Source of the DNA: Clostridiales bacterium UBA6388
Lineage (GTDB): Bacteria; Bacillota; Clostridia; Oscillospirales; Oscillospiraceae
Reading direction: 5' to 3'
Assembly (NCBI GenBank): GCA_002437575.1
Contig: DJQK01000145.1
Span: 1-26,305 of the forward strand
Length of the DNA stretch: 26,305 bases
In this document: positions 1 to 7,215 of the stretch, in pieces
How the letters are laid out: each line of letters starts with the position of its first letter
Numbering within the stretch: position 1 is the first letter of the stretch
Position numbers and translations under genes: made by a program
The notes under the pieces: generated by a model
Told to the model about the DNA's origin: nothing
The model's database searches: none
Seen by the model: only the letters and a program-made list of their open reading frames with translations

Positions 1-884
1 TCGACGAGCAGCTGGTTGAGCGTCTGTTCGCGTTCGTCGTGTCCGCCGCCGAGACCTGCGCCGCGCCGCCGGCCGACAGCGTCAATTTCGTCGATGAAAA
101 CGATCGCAGGCGCGACCTTTTTTGCCTGATCAAAGAGGTCTCTGACACGGCTCGCGCCGACGCCGACATAGAGCTCGACAAAATCAGAGCCCGAGATGGA
201 AAGGAACGAAACGCCCGCCTCGCCTGCGACGGCTCTGGCAAGTAAGGTCTTGCCGGTTCCCGGCGGGCCGACGAGCAGAACGCCCTTCGGGATTTTCGCG
301 CCGAGGCGTGCATAGCGCTTCGGGTCCTGCAAAAAGTCGACGATCTGCGCCAGCTCCTGCTTTTCCTCGTCCGCGCCGGCGACGTCCTGGAACGTCACGG
401 TCTGGTTTGTCGGAATGCCGAAGCGGGCGTTGGCCTTTGTGAAGTTCGCCATGCCGTTCGGTCCGCCGTTTGCGCGGCCGGACAGGAAGAAAAACACGGC
501 GATGAGGACGATGCCGCCGATGATATACGGAGCGGCCGCACGGATCCACGGTTCGCTGGCCGGAAGATAGTTATAGCTTTCCAGCGTGCCGTCGGCGTAC
601 TGTTCGGCGATGAGCGCGTCCAGGTCCTCACGGAACTGCTCGGTGTCGCCGATCTTCGCGGTCATGGTGGAAACCTGTCCGTCTTCGCCGCGCACCTTCA
701 TGGTGAGGCTGCTGCCCTCCAGGGTAAACGAGGCGACCTTTTCGTTCCGGAACAGGTCCAGAACATCCGAGTACTGGAGCGTTTGCGCATTGTTCGGCGT
801 CAGCAGGCTGCTCACCAGAAGCAGCGTCACGGCCAGCACCACAAGTAAGACGAGAAAGCTCGTCGGTTTCGATTGCTGAGACAA
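1..884 (-). CDS. ftsH: ATP-dependent zinc metalloprotease FtsH, N-terminal part (runs off the left edge)
   Basis: Membrane-anchored AAA+ protease that degrades misfolded membrane proteins and short-lived regulators. The 294 visible codons show a short cytoplasmic N-terminus, membrane segment 1 at about residues 9-28, an extracytoplasmic domain at about 35-110, membrane segment 2 at about 117-135, a linker, and the start of the AAA domain. Walker A GPPGTGKT is at 206-213 and Walker B IVFIDEIDAV at 261-270. The second region of homology and the HEXXH zinc protease domain lie outside the window. I place the start at a TTG codon (884-882) because a strong GGAAGGAG ribosome binding site sits 7 nt upstream and the protein then begins MSQQSKPTSF, the usual short N-terminus; no in-frame ATG fits. 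It is the last visible gene of the gdpP operon, 18 nt after hpt, a partner conserved in Firmicutes. Confidence 0.96.
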   Translation of the reverse strand, partial: MSQQSKPTSFLVLLVVLAVTLLLVSSLLTPNNAQTLQYSDVLDLFRNEKVASFTLEGSSLTMKVRGEDGQVSTMTAKIGDTEQFREDLDALIAEQYADGTLESYNYLPASEPWIRAAAPYIIGGIVLIAVFFFLSGRANGGPNGMANFTKANARFGIPTNQTVTFQDVAGADEEKQELAQIVDFLQDPKRYARLGAKIPKGVLLVGPPGTGKTLLARAVAGEAGVSFLSISGSDFVELYVGVGASRVRDLFDQAKKVAPAIVFIDEIDAVGRRRGAGLGGGHDEREQTLNQLLV

Positions 885-890
885 GGAAGT

Positions 891-899
891 TCTCCTTCC
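891..899 (-). promoter_or_regulatory. Shine-Dalgarno site fixing the ftsH TTG start
   Basis: On the minus strand the sequence reads GGAAGGAGA, seven bases before TTG at 884. It decides the start because no ATG or GTG is suitably spaced. Confidence 0.8.
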
Positions 900-902
900 G
901 GT

Positions 903-1463
903 TTATTTTTCGAGATATACCTTGGGTTTGAGGACGCCCACGTAGGGAAGATTGCGGTAGTAATCCTCATAGTCGAGGCCGAAGCCCACGACGAAGGCCG
1001 CCGGGATCGTGAAGCAGGTGTAGTCCGGCTCCAAGTCTACCTTCCGGCCCGAGGGCTTATCGAGAAGGGTGCAGATCCTGATGGACGCGGGGTTTCTTGC
1101 CTGGAAGAGCTCGACGATGAGCTTCAGGGTGCTGCCGGAGTCGATGATGTCCTCTAAGATCAAGACGTCTCGTCCTTCGATGTCGTGGTCGATGTCCTTG
1201 CGGAAGGTGAGCTTGCCGGTCGATTCCGTGCCGCCTTCAAAGGAGGTGACGCACATGAAATCCTCCTGCACGGGGATCGTGATGGCCTGCGCCATCTCAC
1301 CGAAGAACGGCACAACGCCCTTGAGAACGCCAACTAAGATCGGGCACTTGCCGCGGTAGTCCTCAGAGATCTGCGCGCCGACCTCGCGGATCCTGGCGTG
1401 GATGTCCGCTTCACTGACGAGCACGCGCTCAATATCCTGCTGCATATCCAATTTGTTGATCAT
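903..1463 (-). CDS. hpt: Hypoxanthine (guanine) phosphoribosyltransferase
   Basis: Converts hypoxanthine or guanine plus PRPP to IMP or GMP in cytoplasmic purine salvage. The protein is 186 residues, normal for bacterial HPRT. The PRPP-binding motif VLILEDIIDSGST is at 100-112, the flexible-loop region STGKLTFRKD at 81-90, and the C-terminal GFGLDYEDYYRNLPYVG segment is typical of the family. The ATG at 1463 is preceded by a GAGG site. It lies 19 nt downstream of tilS and 18 nt upstream of ftsH. The tilS-hpt-ftsH order is a well-known Firmicute arrangement, and in Listeria TilS and Hpt are even fused, so the assignment is secure from both sequence and context. Confidence 0.97.
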   Translation of the reverse strand: MINKLDMQQDIERVLVSEADIHARIREVGAQISEDYRGKCPILVGVLKGVVPFFGEMAQAITIPVQEDFMCVTSFEGGTESTGKLTFRKDIDHDIEGRDVLILEDIIDSGSTLKLIVELFQARNPASIRICTLLDKPSGRKVDLEPDYTCFTIPAAFVVGFGLDYEDYYRNLPYVGVLKPKVYLEK

Positions 1464-1482
1464 GGCGAATCCTCTTTCTATT

Positions 1483-2817
1483 TCACTTTTTCTTCATAAA
1501 TACAAGGACAATGGCGTCGTCCCCATCGGATGCCAGCCGCGTCCGGTCGACCGCAAGGGGATAGACAGCGATAACGTCCGCACCGCCGCACAGCACCGGA
1601 ACGAGCTGCCGCTCGCAAGCGGGGATCTTCCGGTCGATGAAGAGCTTTTTGAGGCTCCTTCTGCCGCCAGGAAGGGAAATGACGTCTCCCGGAAGACGGG
1701 GGCGGAGGACAAGCGAGGGACTTTTTCCTATGGTATCACATTTCAAAGCAAATGTGCAGGGGCTTTGCATCGATTTTTGATATTTTTTTACGAACCGGCA
1801 CGAGACGGTAAGATTAAGCTCCGGAAAATAGACGCTGCCGTCCAGATTGAGAGGCCTTGCCTCGAACGTTCGCGGTTCGGCTTCGTCCTTGAAAAGCGCG
1901 TCATACGCGCGGCGAAGCTGCACGCCGGGAAGCGACAGGCTTTCCGAGCCATCTGGTTTTTCGATCATCCGCAGCAGCGCCGCAGCGTGCGCCTGAGACG
2001 GCTTTTTCACGTGCAGCGCATCCAGAAGAAGCCTTGCCGCGCGGGCTTTGATCACAGGGTGCGCCTGCATCAAGCGTGAACACGACCAGCCGCCGCTTGG
2101 CAGCCGGGAAGATGCCAGAAGGGAAGCGGCCTGTTCGGACAAAAACGCGTCCTCGTCCCGCAGAATTTCGCTCATGCGGAAGACCGTTGCGGGAAGAGCT
2201 TCGTTTTCGCGCCGCAGAAGCGGAATGACGTCGTGCCGCAGCCGGTTGCGCAGGGCGAAATTTTCCGCGTTCGTCGCGTCTTCGACGTGTGAAAGCTCGT
2301 TCTGCGCCAGATACGCTTCGACCTCTTCTTTCGAAACGCAGAGCATCGGCCGCACAAAATTGCCGCGTTTCGGCGCAATGCCGCAAAGGCCGCGCAGGCC
2401 GGTGCCGCGGATGAGATTTAAGAGCACCGTTTCCAAATGATCATCCATCGTGTGCGCCGTGGCGATTTTTTTGCCGAGGCTTTCAAAAAACGAATAGCGC
2501 ACGGCTCTGGCCGCTTCTTCGACGCTTTCTCCGGTTTCCTCGCAGCGCGAACGGACATCGGCACGGCAGACGAAGAGGGGAACGCGCCAGCTTTCGCAGA
2601 GGCTTCGCACAAACGCTTCGTCGCGGTCGGATTCTTCACCTCGCAATTGATGGTTCACGTGCGCGGCCTCGACGGTAATGTTGAGGTCTTCCTGCAATGA
2701 CAGCATCGCGTGCAGCAGGCTCACCGAGTCCTTGCCGCCCGAGACGGCGCAGACGAGCGTTTCGCCGGGGCAAAGCAACTCTTTTTCGCGGATAAACGAA
2801 AGCAGCTTATCCCTCAT
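1483..2817 (-). CDS. tilS: tRNA(Ile)-lysidine synthetase TilS
   Basis: ATP-dependent ligase that adds lysine to C34 of the CAU anticodon of a minor tRNA-Ile, switching it from Met to Ile identity; essential in most bacteria. The PP-loop motif SGGKDS is at residues 26-31. The centre carries HTMDDHLETVLLNLIRGTG, the conserved N-type ATPase segment. The C-terminal TilS domain has the R-x-R-x-GD and KKLFIDRKIP elements. I use the ATG at 2817, giving 444 residues starting MRDKLLSFIREKE. The open frame continues upstream to 3057, but that 80-residue extension lies inside dnaB, is low-complexity Ser/Thr/Arg, and has no family counterpart. The start overlaps the end of dnaB by 11 bp, suggesting translational coupling. 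Confidence 0.96.
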   Translation of the reverse strand: MRDKLLSFIREKELLCPGETLVCAVSGGKDSVSLLHAMLSLQEDLNITVEAAHVNHQLRGEESDRDEAFVRSLCESWRVPLFVCRADVRSRCEETGESVEEAARAVRYSFFESLGKKIATAHTMDDHLETVLLNLIRGTGLRGLCGIAPKRGNFVRPMLCVSKEEVEAYLAQNELSHVEDATNAENFALRNRLRHDVIPLLRRENEALPATVFRMSEILRDEDAFLSEQAASLLASSRLPSGGWSCSRLMQAHPVIKARAARLLLDALHVKKPSQAHAAALLRMIEKPDGSESLSLPGVQLRRAYDALFKDEAEPRTFEARPLNLDGSVYFPELNLTVSCRFVKKYQKSMQSPCTFALKCDTIGKSPSLVLRPRLPGDVISLPGGRRSLKKLFIDRKIPACERQLVPVLCGGADVIAVYPLAVDRTRLASDGDDAIVLVFMKKK

Positions 2818-4150
2818 GCTTCCACTCCAGATCGGAGAACGTGGTGTACTGCGGCATCCACTGCGTCTTGACTGTGCCGGTCTCACCGTGGCGGTTTTTG
2901 GCGATGATGATCTCGGCGATGTTCTTTTCCTCGGTGTTGGGATTGTAGTAGTCGTCGCGGTAGATGAACATGACCGAGTCCGCGTCCTGCTCAATGGCGC
3001 CGGATTCGCGCAGATCGGAGAGCATCGGCCGCTTGTCGGTTCGAGACTCGTTCGCACGCGACAGCTGGCTCAGACACACGACCGGAACGTTCAGCTCCTT
3101 GGCCATGATCTTGAGCGCTCTTGAAATATCGCTCACGACCGTCACGCGGTTCTCGCCGCCCTTTCCGGGGGCTGCGGCGGTCATCAATTGCAGGTAGTCC
3201 ACCAGCACGAGGCCGAGATTGTCGAGCCTTCGGCACTTGGCGTTCATCTCCGCGACCGTGATGGCCGGGTTATCGTCCACGCGGATATCGGTCTGGCTGA
3301 GCGCGGACGAGGCGATGGAGAGCTTGTTCCAGTCTTCTTCCGTGAGCTTGCCGGTGACGAGCTTCTGGTTATCCACAAAGCTTTCGTTGGATAAAAGGCG
3401 CATGGCCAGCTGCTCGCGCGACATTTCCAGCGAGAAAAACGCGACGGTCTTGTTCGTATTTTTCGCGACCGACAGCGCCACATTCAGCGCCATCGACGTT
3501 TTGCCCATGCCGGGCCGGGCCGCGATGAGAAGAAGGTCGGTCTTATTGAGACCGTTGATCTTCCGGTCCAGATCGTGAAGGCCGGTGGAAAGTCCCGGAA
3601 TGTCGCTTCCGGACTCGGCCAGCTCCTCGAGCCGGTCATAGACGTTAATGAGGACCTTTCCGATGTGCTGCAAGCTGTCGCCGGAGTTTTCCTTTCGAAG
3701 CCCGTAGACCTTTTTTTCGGCGGCCTCCAGCATTTCCTGCGCCGTGCCGACGCCCTCCTGCACCATTGCGGTAATTTCGTCCGCCGCCGCGCCAAGATTG
3801 CGCATGAGCGCCTTATCGTGGACGATCGCGCAGTACTGCTTCACATTCGCCGCAGTCGGCGTGATCTGCAGCAGCTGGGAAATGTAATCATACGTGTGCG
3901 CCTCGTCATACACGCCGCGCTCTTTCATCTTGTCGAGCACGGTGACGGGGTCAATGTGCTGCGAGAAGTTGAACATCGTATAGATGGTCTCGAAAATATC
4001 GCGGTTCTGCTGCAAATAGAATTCATCCGGCTGCAAAAGCGCGATCACGTCCGGCACGCACCGCTCGTCAATGAGCATCGAGCCCAGGACCGACTGCTCG
4101 GCCTCCAAAGACTGCGGCACCTGCCTTGTCAAAAGCTCGTCCATCGGCAT
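2807..4150 (-). CDS. dnaB: Replicative DNA helicase DnaB (B. subtilis DnaC)
   Basis: Hexameric 5'-3' helicase at the replication fork, 447 residues as expected. The N-terminal primase-interaction domain (about 8-110) opens with VPQSLEAEQSVLGSML. The RecA-like ATPase domain has Walker A ARPGMGKTS at 211-219, a Walker B segment LGLVLVDYLQLM, and the C-terminal motif QDADSVMFIYRDDYY. The ATG at 4150 is chosen because a strong GGAGGTG site lies about 8 nt upstream; a second in-frame ATG two codons later is too far. It follows rplI by about 40 nt and overlaps tilS. No intein or insertion is seen; DnaB often carries one, but this copy is uninterrupted. Confidence 0.98.
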   Translation of the reverse strand: MPMDELLTRQVPQSLEAEQSVLGSMLIDERCVPDVIALLQPDEFYLQQNRDIFETIYTMFNFSQHIDPVTVLDKMKERGVYDEAHTYDYISQLLQITPTAANVKQYCAIVHDKALMRNLGAAADEITAMVQEGVGTAQEMLEAAEKKVYGLRKENSGDSLQHIGKVLINVYDRLEELAESGSDIPGLSTGLHDLDRKINGLNKTDLLLIAARPGMGKTSMALNVALSVAKNTNKTVAFFSLEMSREQLAMRLLSNESFVDNQKLVTGKLTEEDWNKLSIASSALSQTDIRVDDNPAITVAEMNAKCRRLDNLGLVLVDYLQLMTAAAPGKGGENRVTVVSDISRALKIMAKELNVPVVCLSQLSRANESRTDKRPMLSDLRESGAIEQDADSVMFIYRDDYYNPNTEEKNIAEIIIAKNRHGETGTVKTQWMPQYTTFSDLEWKHEG

Positions 4151-4189
4151 AGGATGTTCACCTCCTCAAATTAGTTTACATAATTTAGA

Positions 4190-4633
4190 TTAAAGCTCTT
4201 TGACCTCAACTTTCAGGTCTGCGGTGATCTCATAGCCGAGCTTGCACTTGGCGGTGTAGACGCCGGTGGTCTTGATGGGCTCGACGATAATTTTGCGCTT
4301 GTCGAGCGCGATCTTTTCCTGCTTCTCGAGAGCCTCTGCAATTTCCGCGTTCGTGACCGAGCCGAAGAGCTTGCCGGCCCCGCCGCCCTTGGCCAGAACG
4401 ACGATGGTCCGGTCCTTGAGCTTTCTGGAAATCTCTAAGGCTTCGGCGCGTTCCTTGGCCTGCCGTTCCTGCGTGGCCTTGTCGTTCATGCGCATGGTGT
4501 TGACGTTATCTGCCGTCGCCTCCTGCGCAAGCTTCTTGGGCAGCAGGAAGTTTCTTGCGTATCCGTCGGATACCTCGATCATCTGGCCGCGCTTACCCTT
4601 GCCGCGGACGTCCTGCGTTAAAATAACCTTCAT
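4190..4633 (-). CDS. rplI: 50S ribosomal protein L9
   Basis: Large-subunit protein that binds 23S rRNA near the L1 stalk. It is 147 residues, the normal full length. The N-terminal RNA-binding domain starts MKVILTQDVRGKGKRGQ and includes the signature GYARNFLLPKKLA. A charged central helix follows, then the C-terminal domain with GKLFGSVTNAEIAEAL. The start is the ATG at 4633, which has a GAAAGGAG site at correct spacing. An in-frame ATG further upstream would add 17 residues (MTNFTNLDCINRKEIFS) foreign to L9 and overlapping gdpP. The gdpP-rplI-dnaB order matches yybT-rplI-dnaC of Bacillus subtilis. Confidence 0.98.
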   Translation of the reverse strand: MKVILTQDVRGKGKRGQMIEVSDGYARNFLLPKKLAQEATADNVNTMRMNDKATQERQAKERAEALEISRKLKDRTIVVLAKGGGAGKLFGSVTNAEIAEALEKQEKIALDKRKIIVEPIKTTGVYTAKCKLGYEITADLKVEVKEL

Positions 4634-4661
4634 AGAGAAAATCTCCTTTCTATTTATACAG

Positions 4662-6641
4662 TCAAGATTCGTAAAATTGGTCAATGGATGCGACCAGCTC
4701 GCTCAGCACCTCGCGCACGGTTTTGCCCCGGATCTGTGCGCCTGCCGTGGCCGCGTTGCCGCCGCCGCCGAGCTTTTCGAGCACCACCTGCACGTTGCAC
4801 GAGCCGATGGACCGCGCGGAAAGATACACCACGCCGTTTTCGGGATACAGAACGAACGACGTCAGGATGCCGGAAATGTTCAGAAGCTCGTCTGCCGCCT
4901 GCGCGGCAATGGTGCGCGGGACGGTGTGGTCAACGGCTGCGATGGCAATTTCATTGCGGTAGAGCCGCGCGGCCTGAATGATCTGGTAGCGGATGATGGT
5001 AGCGTCCAGATCGTTCTGGAACAGCTTCATTACCTCGACCGTATCCGCGCCGACCCGGCGCAGAAACGCTGCCGCTTCAAAGGTGCGCGAGCCCGTGCGC
5101 ACGGAAAATTTCTTTGTGTCGAGCACGATGCCGGCCAGCAGCGACTGCGCTTCGATGGGGCGGATGTCCTTCTGGTCGACCGCGTACTGCAAAAGCTCGG
5201 TAACTAATTCCGACGCGGACGAGGCAAAAGGCTCATGCAGGTTCAAAACGACCTGCTCGATATAATCGGCGGCTCTTCTGTGGTGGTCAATGACGGCAAC
5301 TCTCGGAATGGACTCGAGAAGCGCCCGCGACTCTACCTGATCGGGCCGGTTCGTATCGACGACGATGAGCAGGCTCTTCGGGTCTGCCGATAACAGCGCG
5401 TCCTCCGCCGTGACGAAAACGCCCGAGAAATCGGGGCTCGCTTTCAGCTCGGCAAGAAGACTCTGCGCGGCGTTTTTCTCGAGATCGATGACGATCTGCG
5501 CCGTTTTTCCGCGCTTGCGGCAAATGCAGCTGATGCCGACAGCCGCGCCGACCGCGTCGAGATCCGCCATTTTGTGGCCCATGACGAAGACCCTGCTCGA
5601 CTGGGAAATGAGCTCGGAAAGAGAACCCGCGACGACGCGCGATTTGACTCTCGTGCGGCGCTCGGTCTCCTTCGTTCTGCCGCCGTAGAAGGTGAAATTG
5701 TACCGGTCCTTGATGACGGCCTGATCGCCGCCGCGCGAAAGGGCCATTTCAATGGAAAGGTTGGCAAAGGAGTAGTTCTCCTCATAGGACGCGCCGTCCC
5801 TGCCGATGCCGAGAGAGATCGTCGCGCCAACGCCTGCGGGATTGGTCACGGCGCGGATGGCCTCCAAAATGGAGAACTTGCCCTCCTGCAATTTGGCAAG
5901 GTCCTTGCTTTCAAACAGCAGCAGGTAGCGGTTGCGCTCGATCTTGCGGCACAGCGCGTGAAGTCCCGACACCCAGCCCGAGACGGCTTCGTTGATCTGC
6001 GCGTCGAGCTTCGAGATCGTCGAGTCCGGAAGATTGCTCATCAGCTCGTCGTAGTTATCAATTAAAATGATGGCCGTGATGGGCCGCGTGCGCAGAAATT
6101 CATCGCGGATATTGAACATCTCGGTCATGTCGGCAAAGAAGATGGTCGCCAGGCGCACGGTCGTCGCGTCGTCTTCGGAGCGGACATAGTTTCCGTAAAT
6201 GCGGTATCTTCGCGTGCCGATGAGCTGATCGCCGGGAAGCTCGTTGCGCCCCTCCTTCAGCCAGCCGGTCGTAAAGCCGGGGACGACGGAGTCGAGCGTC
6301 TGGTACCGGCAGCCGTCGGATAACCCCGTGATCGCGTAAAAGCTCTCGCTGCCCCAGATGATCTCGCCCTCCGGCAGCCGGATGACCGCCATCGGAAACG
6401 GAGACCCCGCGTGCACCGAGATGCCCTCGGCGTCCGTTGCGCTCTGGACGTACTGCATGAGCGCGTTTCTGCGGCGGATGAACAGCACGCGGCTGATGAT
6501 CATGGCGAGGATCGTCACCAGAAGCTCCGCCGCGGCGAGATAATACTGGTCAAAAAGCGCGGCCGCCGCCGTGAACGCCAGCATGAGCAGAATGTACCAG
6601 AAAACGCCGGGCTGCAGGAGCTTGGATACAGGCTTATTCAT
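4662..6641 (-). CDS. gdpP: GdpP-type cyclic-di-AMP phosphodiesterase (PAS, degenerate GGDEF, DHH-DHHA1)
   Basis: Membrane-anchored enzyme that hydrolyses c-di-AMP to pApA, so controlling potassium and turgor homeostasis. The 659 residues show two membrane segments at about 13-31 and 35-54, a PAS-like domain at about 75-175, a GGDEF-like domain at about 185-320 whose signature is replaced by ERNRYLLLF, as usual in GdpP, and a DHH-DHHA1 unit from about 350. DHH motifs are intact: GHKMADLDAVG at 355-365, VVDTNRPD at 427-434, IDHH at 451-454, GIVLDTKKF at 504-512. The DHHA1 glycine motif reads GGGGN at 625-629, where family members normally have GGGGH. An AAGGAGG site precedes the ATG at 6641. 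It is the first gene of the operon, 28 nt upstream of rplI. Confidence 0.93.
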   Translation of the reverse strand: MNKPVSKLLQPGVFWYILLMLAFTAAAALFDQYYLAAAELLVTILAMIISRVLFIRRRNALMQYVQSATDAEGISVHAGSPFPMAVIRLPEGEIIWGSESFYAITGLSDGCRYQTLDSVVPGFTTGWLKEGRNELPGDQLIGTRRYRIYGNYVRSEDDATTVRLATIFFADMTEMFNIRDEFLRTRPITAIILIDNYDELMSNLPDSTISKLDAQINEAVSGWVSGLHALCRKIERNRYLLLFESKDLAKLQEGKFSILEAIRAVTNPAGVGATISLGIGRDGASYEENYSFANLSIEMALSRGGDQAVIKDRYNFTFYGGRTKETERRTRVKSRVVAGSLSELISQSSRVFVMGHKMADLDAVGAAVGISCICRKRGKTAQIVIDLEKNAAQSLLAELKASPDFSGVFVTAEDALLSADPKSLLIVVDTNRPDQVESRALLESIPRVAVIDHHRRAADYIEQVVLNLHEPFASSASELVTELLQYAVDQKDIRPIEAQSLLAGIVLDTKKFSVRTGSRTFEAAAFLRRVGADTVEVMKLFQNDLDATIIRYQIIQAARLYRNEIAIAAVDHTVPRTIAAQAADELLNISGILTSFVLYPENGVVYLSARSIGSCNVQVVLEKLGGGGNAATAGAQIRGKTVREVLSELVASIDQFYES

Positions 6642-6688
6642 GTGCGCCGTGCCTCCTTCGAAATCGTCTTGGGGGAATAATCTATGAT

Positions 6689-6717
6689 ATTATAGCAAAT
6701 CTTTCATCCATTTACAA
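6689..6717 (-). promoter_or_regulatory. Sigma-A-type promoter of the gdpP-rplI-dnaB-tilS-hpt-ftsH operon
   Basis: On the minus strand TTGTAA (6717-6712), a 17-bp spacer and a perfect TATAAT (6694-6689). The predicted start of transcription is around 6682, about 40 nt before the gdpP ATG. No other equally good promoter is seen within the operon, so the six genes are probably co-transcribed. Confidence 0.8.
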
Positions 6718-6831
6718 GTTGCGCGTCCGCGAAATCCGGAAACTTTCGCGGCCGGGCGGAGCGCGGCAAACGGTTTTTCGCGGAATCGACAAATATTCAC
6801 AAAAAATTTTGTATACTTTTTGGATGACGTG

Positions 6832-6850
6832 TGCTATACTACCATATAGC
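6832..6850 (+). promoter_or_regulatory. Candidate extended -10 promoter overlapping an 18-bp palindrome, toward rnj
   Basis: TGCTATACT at 6832-6840 is an extended -10 element (TGn plus TATACT); no good -35 is present at 17 bp. The same bases form the left arm of a perfect inverted repeat GCTATA-N6-TATAGC (6833-6850), a shape typical of an operator. Transcription would begin near 6847 and yield a leader of about 370 nt before rnj. Tentative. Confidence 0.4.
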
Positions 6851-7099
6851 ATGAAAAGTGTGCCCATTTTGAGAGCATTCTCACGCGGCACAAAACGGAG
6901 CCTGTATTCTTTTTGGATACAACCAGCAAACGCGCTTTTTTGCGGCGTCCGGGGCTTGGGACGGCAAAGGCGCGGCGGGAAGAACTGCGGCAGAACACCC
7001 GGCAGAACAACGGCGAGACGGGGCCGGCATCGTTCGCGGGCTGTGCGCGGCGTGTTTTTCTCCGCATTTTCCAATTCTCATGTAATATTGCCCATTTTG

Positions 7100-7131
7100 G
7101 GCGCAGGCACAGGGAGAACCTGCGCCGGTTT
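7100..7131 (+). terminator. Intrinsic-terminator-like hairpin in the rnj leader (first of two)
   Basis: GGCGCAGG (7100-7107) pairs perfectly with CCTGCGCC (7119-7126) around an 11-nt loop, followed by GGTTTTT. Strong stem with a short T run, upstream of rnj and in its orientation. Confidence 0.6.
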
Positions 7132-7135
7132 TTCC

Positions 7136-7150
7136 GTGCAAAAATTGCAC
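7136..7150. repeat. Perfect short inverted repeat between the two terminators
   Basis: GTGCAA-AAA-TTGCAC. A six-base stem with a three-base A loop, lying between the two terminator-like hairpins. It could be a protein-binding site or part of a folded leader. No function can be assigned. Confidence 0.5.
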
Positions 7151-7162
7151 GCATTCGCAGTT

Positions 7163-7189
7163 GCCCGCTCTTTCAGCGGGCCCGTTTTT
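7163..7189 (+). terminator. Second intrinsic-terminator-like hairpin, ending 9 nt before the rnj ribosome binding site
   Basis: GCCCGCT (7163-7169) pairs perfectly with AGCGGGC (7175-7181), loop CTTTC, then CCGTTTTT. Because rnj's ribosome binding site begins at 7199, any transcript made upstream must read through this structure, so it fits an attenuator better than the end of an upstream gene; no gene precedes it on this strand. Confidence 0.6.
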
Positions 7190-7198
7190 GAAGTTTGA

Positions 7199-7206
7199 AA
7201 AGAGGT
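7199..7206 (+). promoter_or_regulatory. Shine-Dalgarno site fixing the rnj TTG start
   Basis: AAAGAGGT lies 9 nt before TTG at 7216. An in-frame TTG at 7195 has no ribosome binding site and would place this site inside the coding sequence, so 7216 is preferred. Confidence 0.7.
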
Positions 7207-7215
7207 ATATACAAT

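Larger units (their letters stand above)
6642..7215. other. 574-bp non-coding region between divergent gdpP and rnj; possible long leader or small RNA
   Basis: Open frames of up to 159 codons cross this stretch on both strands, but they are Arg/Ser/Pro-rich, overlap each other, lack ribosome binding sites and resemble no family I know, so I treat it as non-coding. It holds the gdpP promoter (6689-6717), a candidate rightward promoter on a palindrome (6832-6850), a near-repeat GTAT(A/T)CTTTTTGGAT at 6811-6825 and 6904-6918, an 11-bp direct repeat TGCCCATTTTG at 6861-6871 and 7089-7099, a short tandem repeat CGGCAGAACA at 6988-6997 and 7000-7009, and three hairpins at 7100-7126, 7136-7150 and 7163-7181. 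I do not recognise 6S, RNase P, tmRNA, SRP RNA or a known riboswitch. Confidence 0.6.

Noticed and set aside
2818..3057. 80-codon upstream extension of the tilS frame
   Set aside because: It lies wholly within dnaB, is low-complexity, and TilS proteins begin at the PP-loop domain as given by the ATG at 2817.
3369..3377. Perfect DnaA-box consensus TTATCCACA inside dnaB
   Set aside because: A single copy in a conserved coding segment (VDNQK); no cluster of boxes and no AT-rich unwinding region nearby.
6719..7198. Open frames of 159 codons (plus) and 120 codons (minus) in the gdpP-rnj gap
   Set aside because: Arg/Ser/Pro-rich shadow-like composition, no ribosome binding sites, mutual overlap, and they cross the promoter and terminator hairpins.
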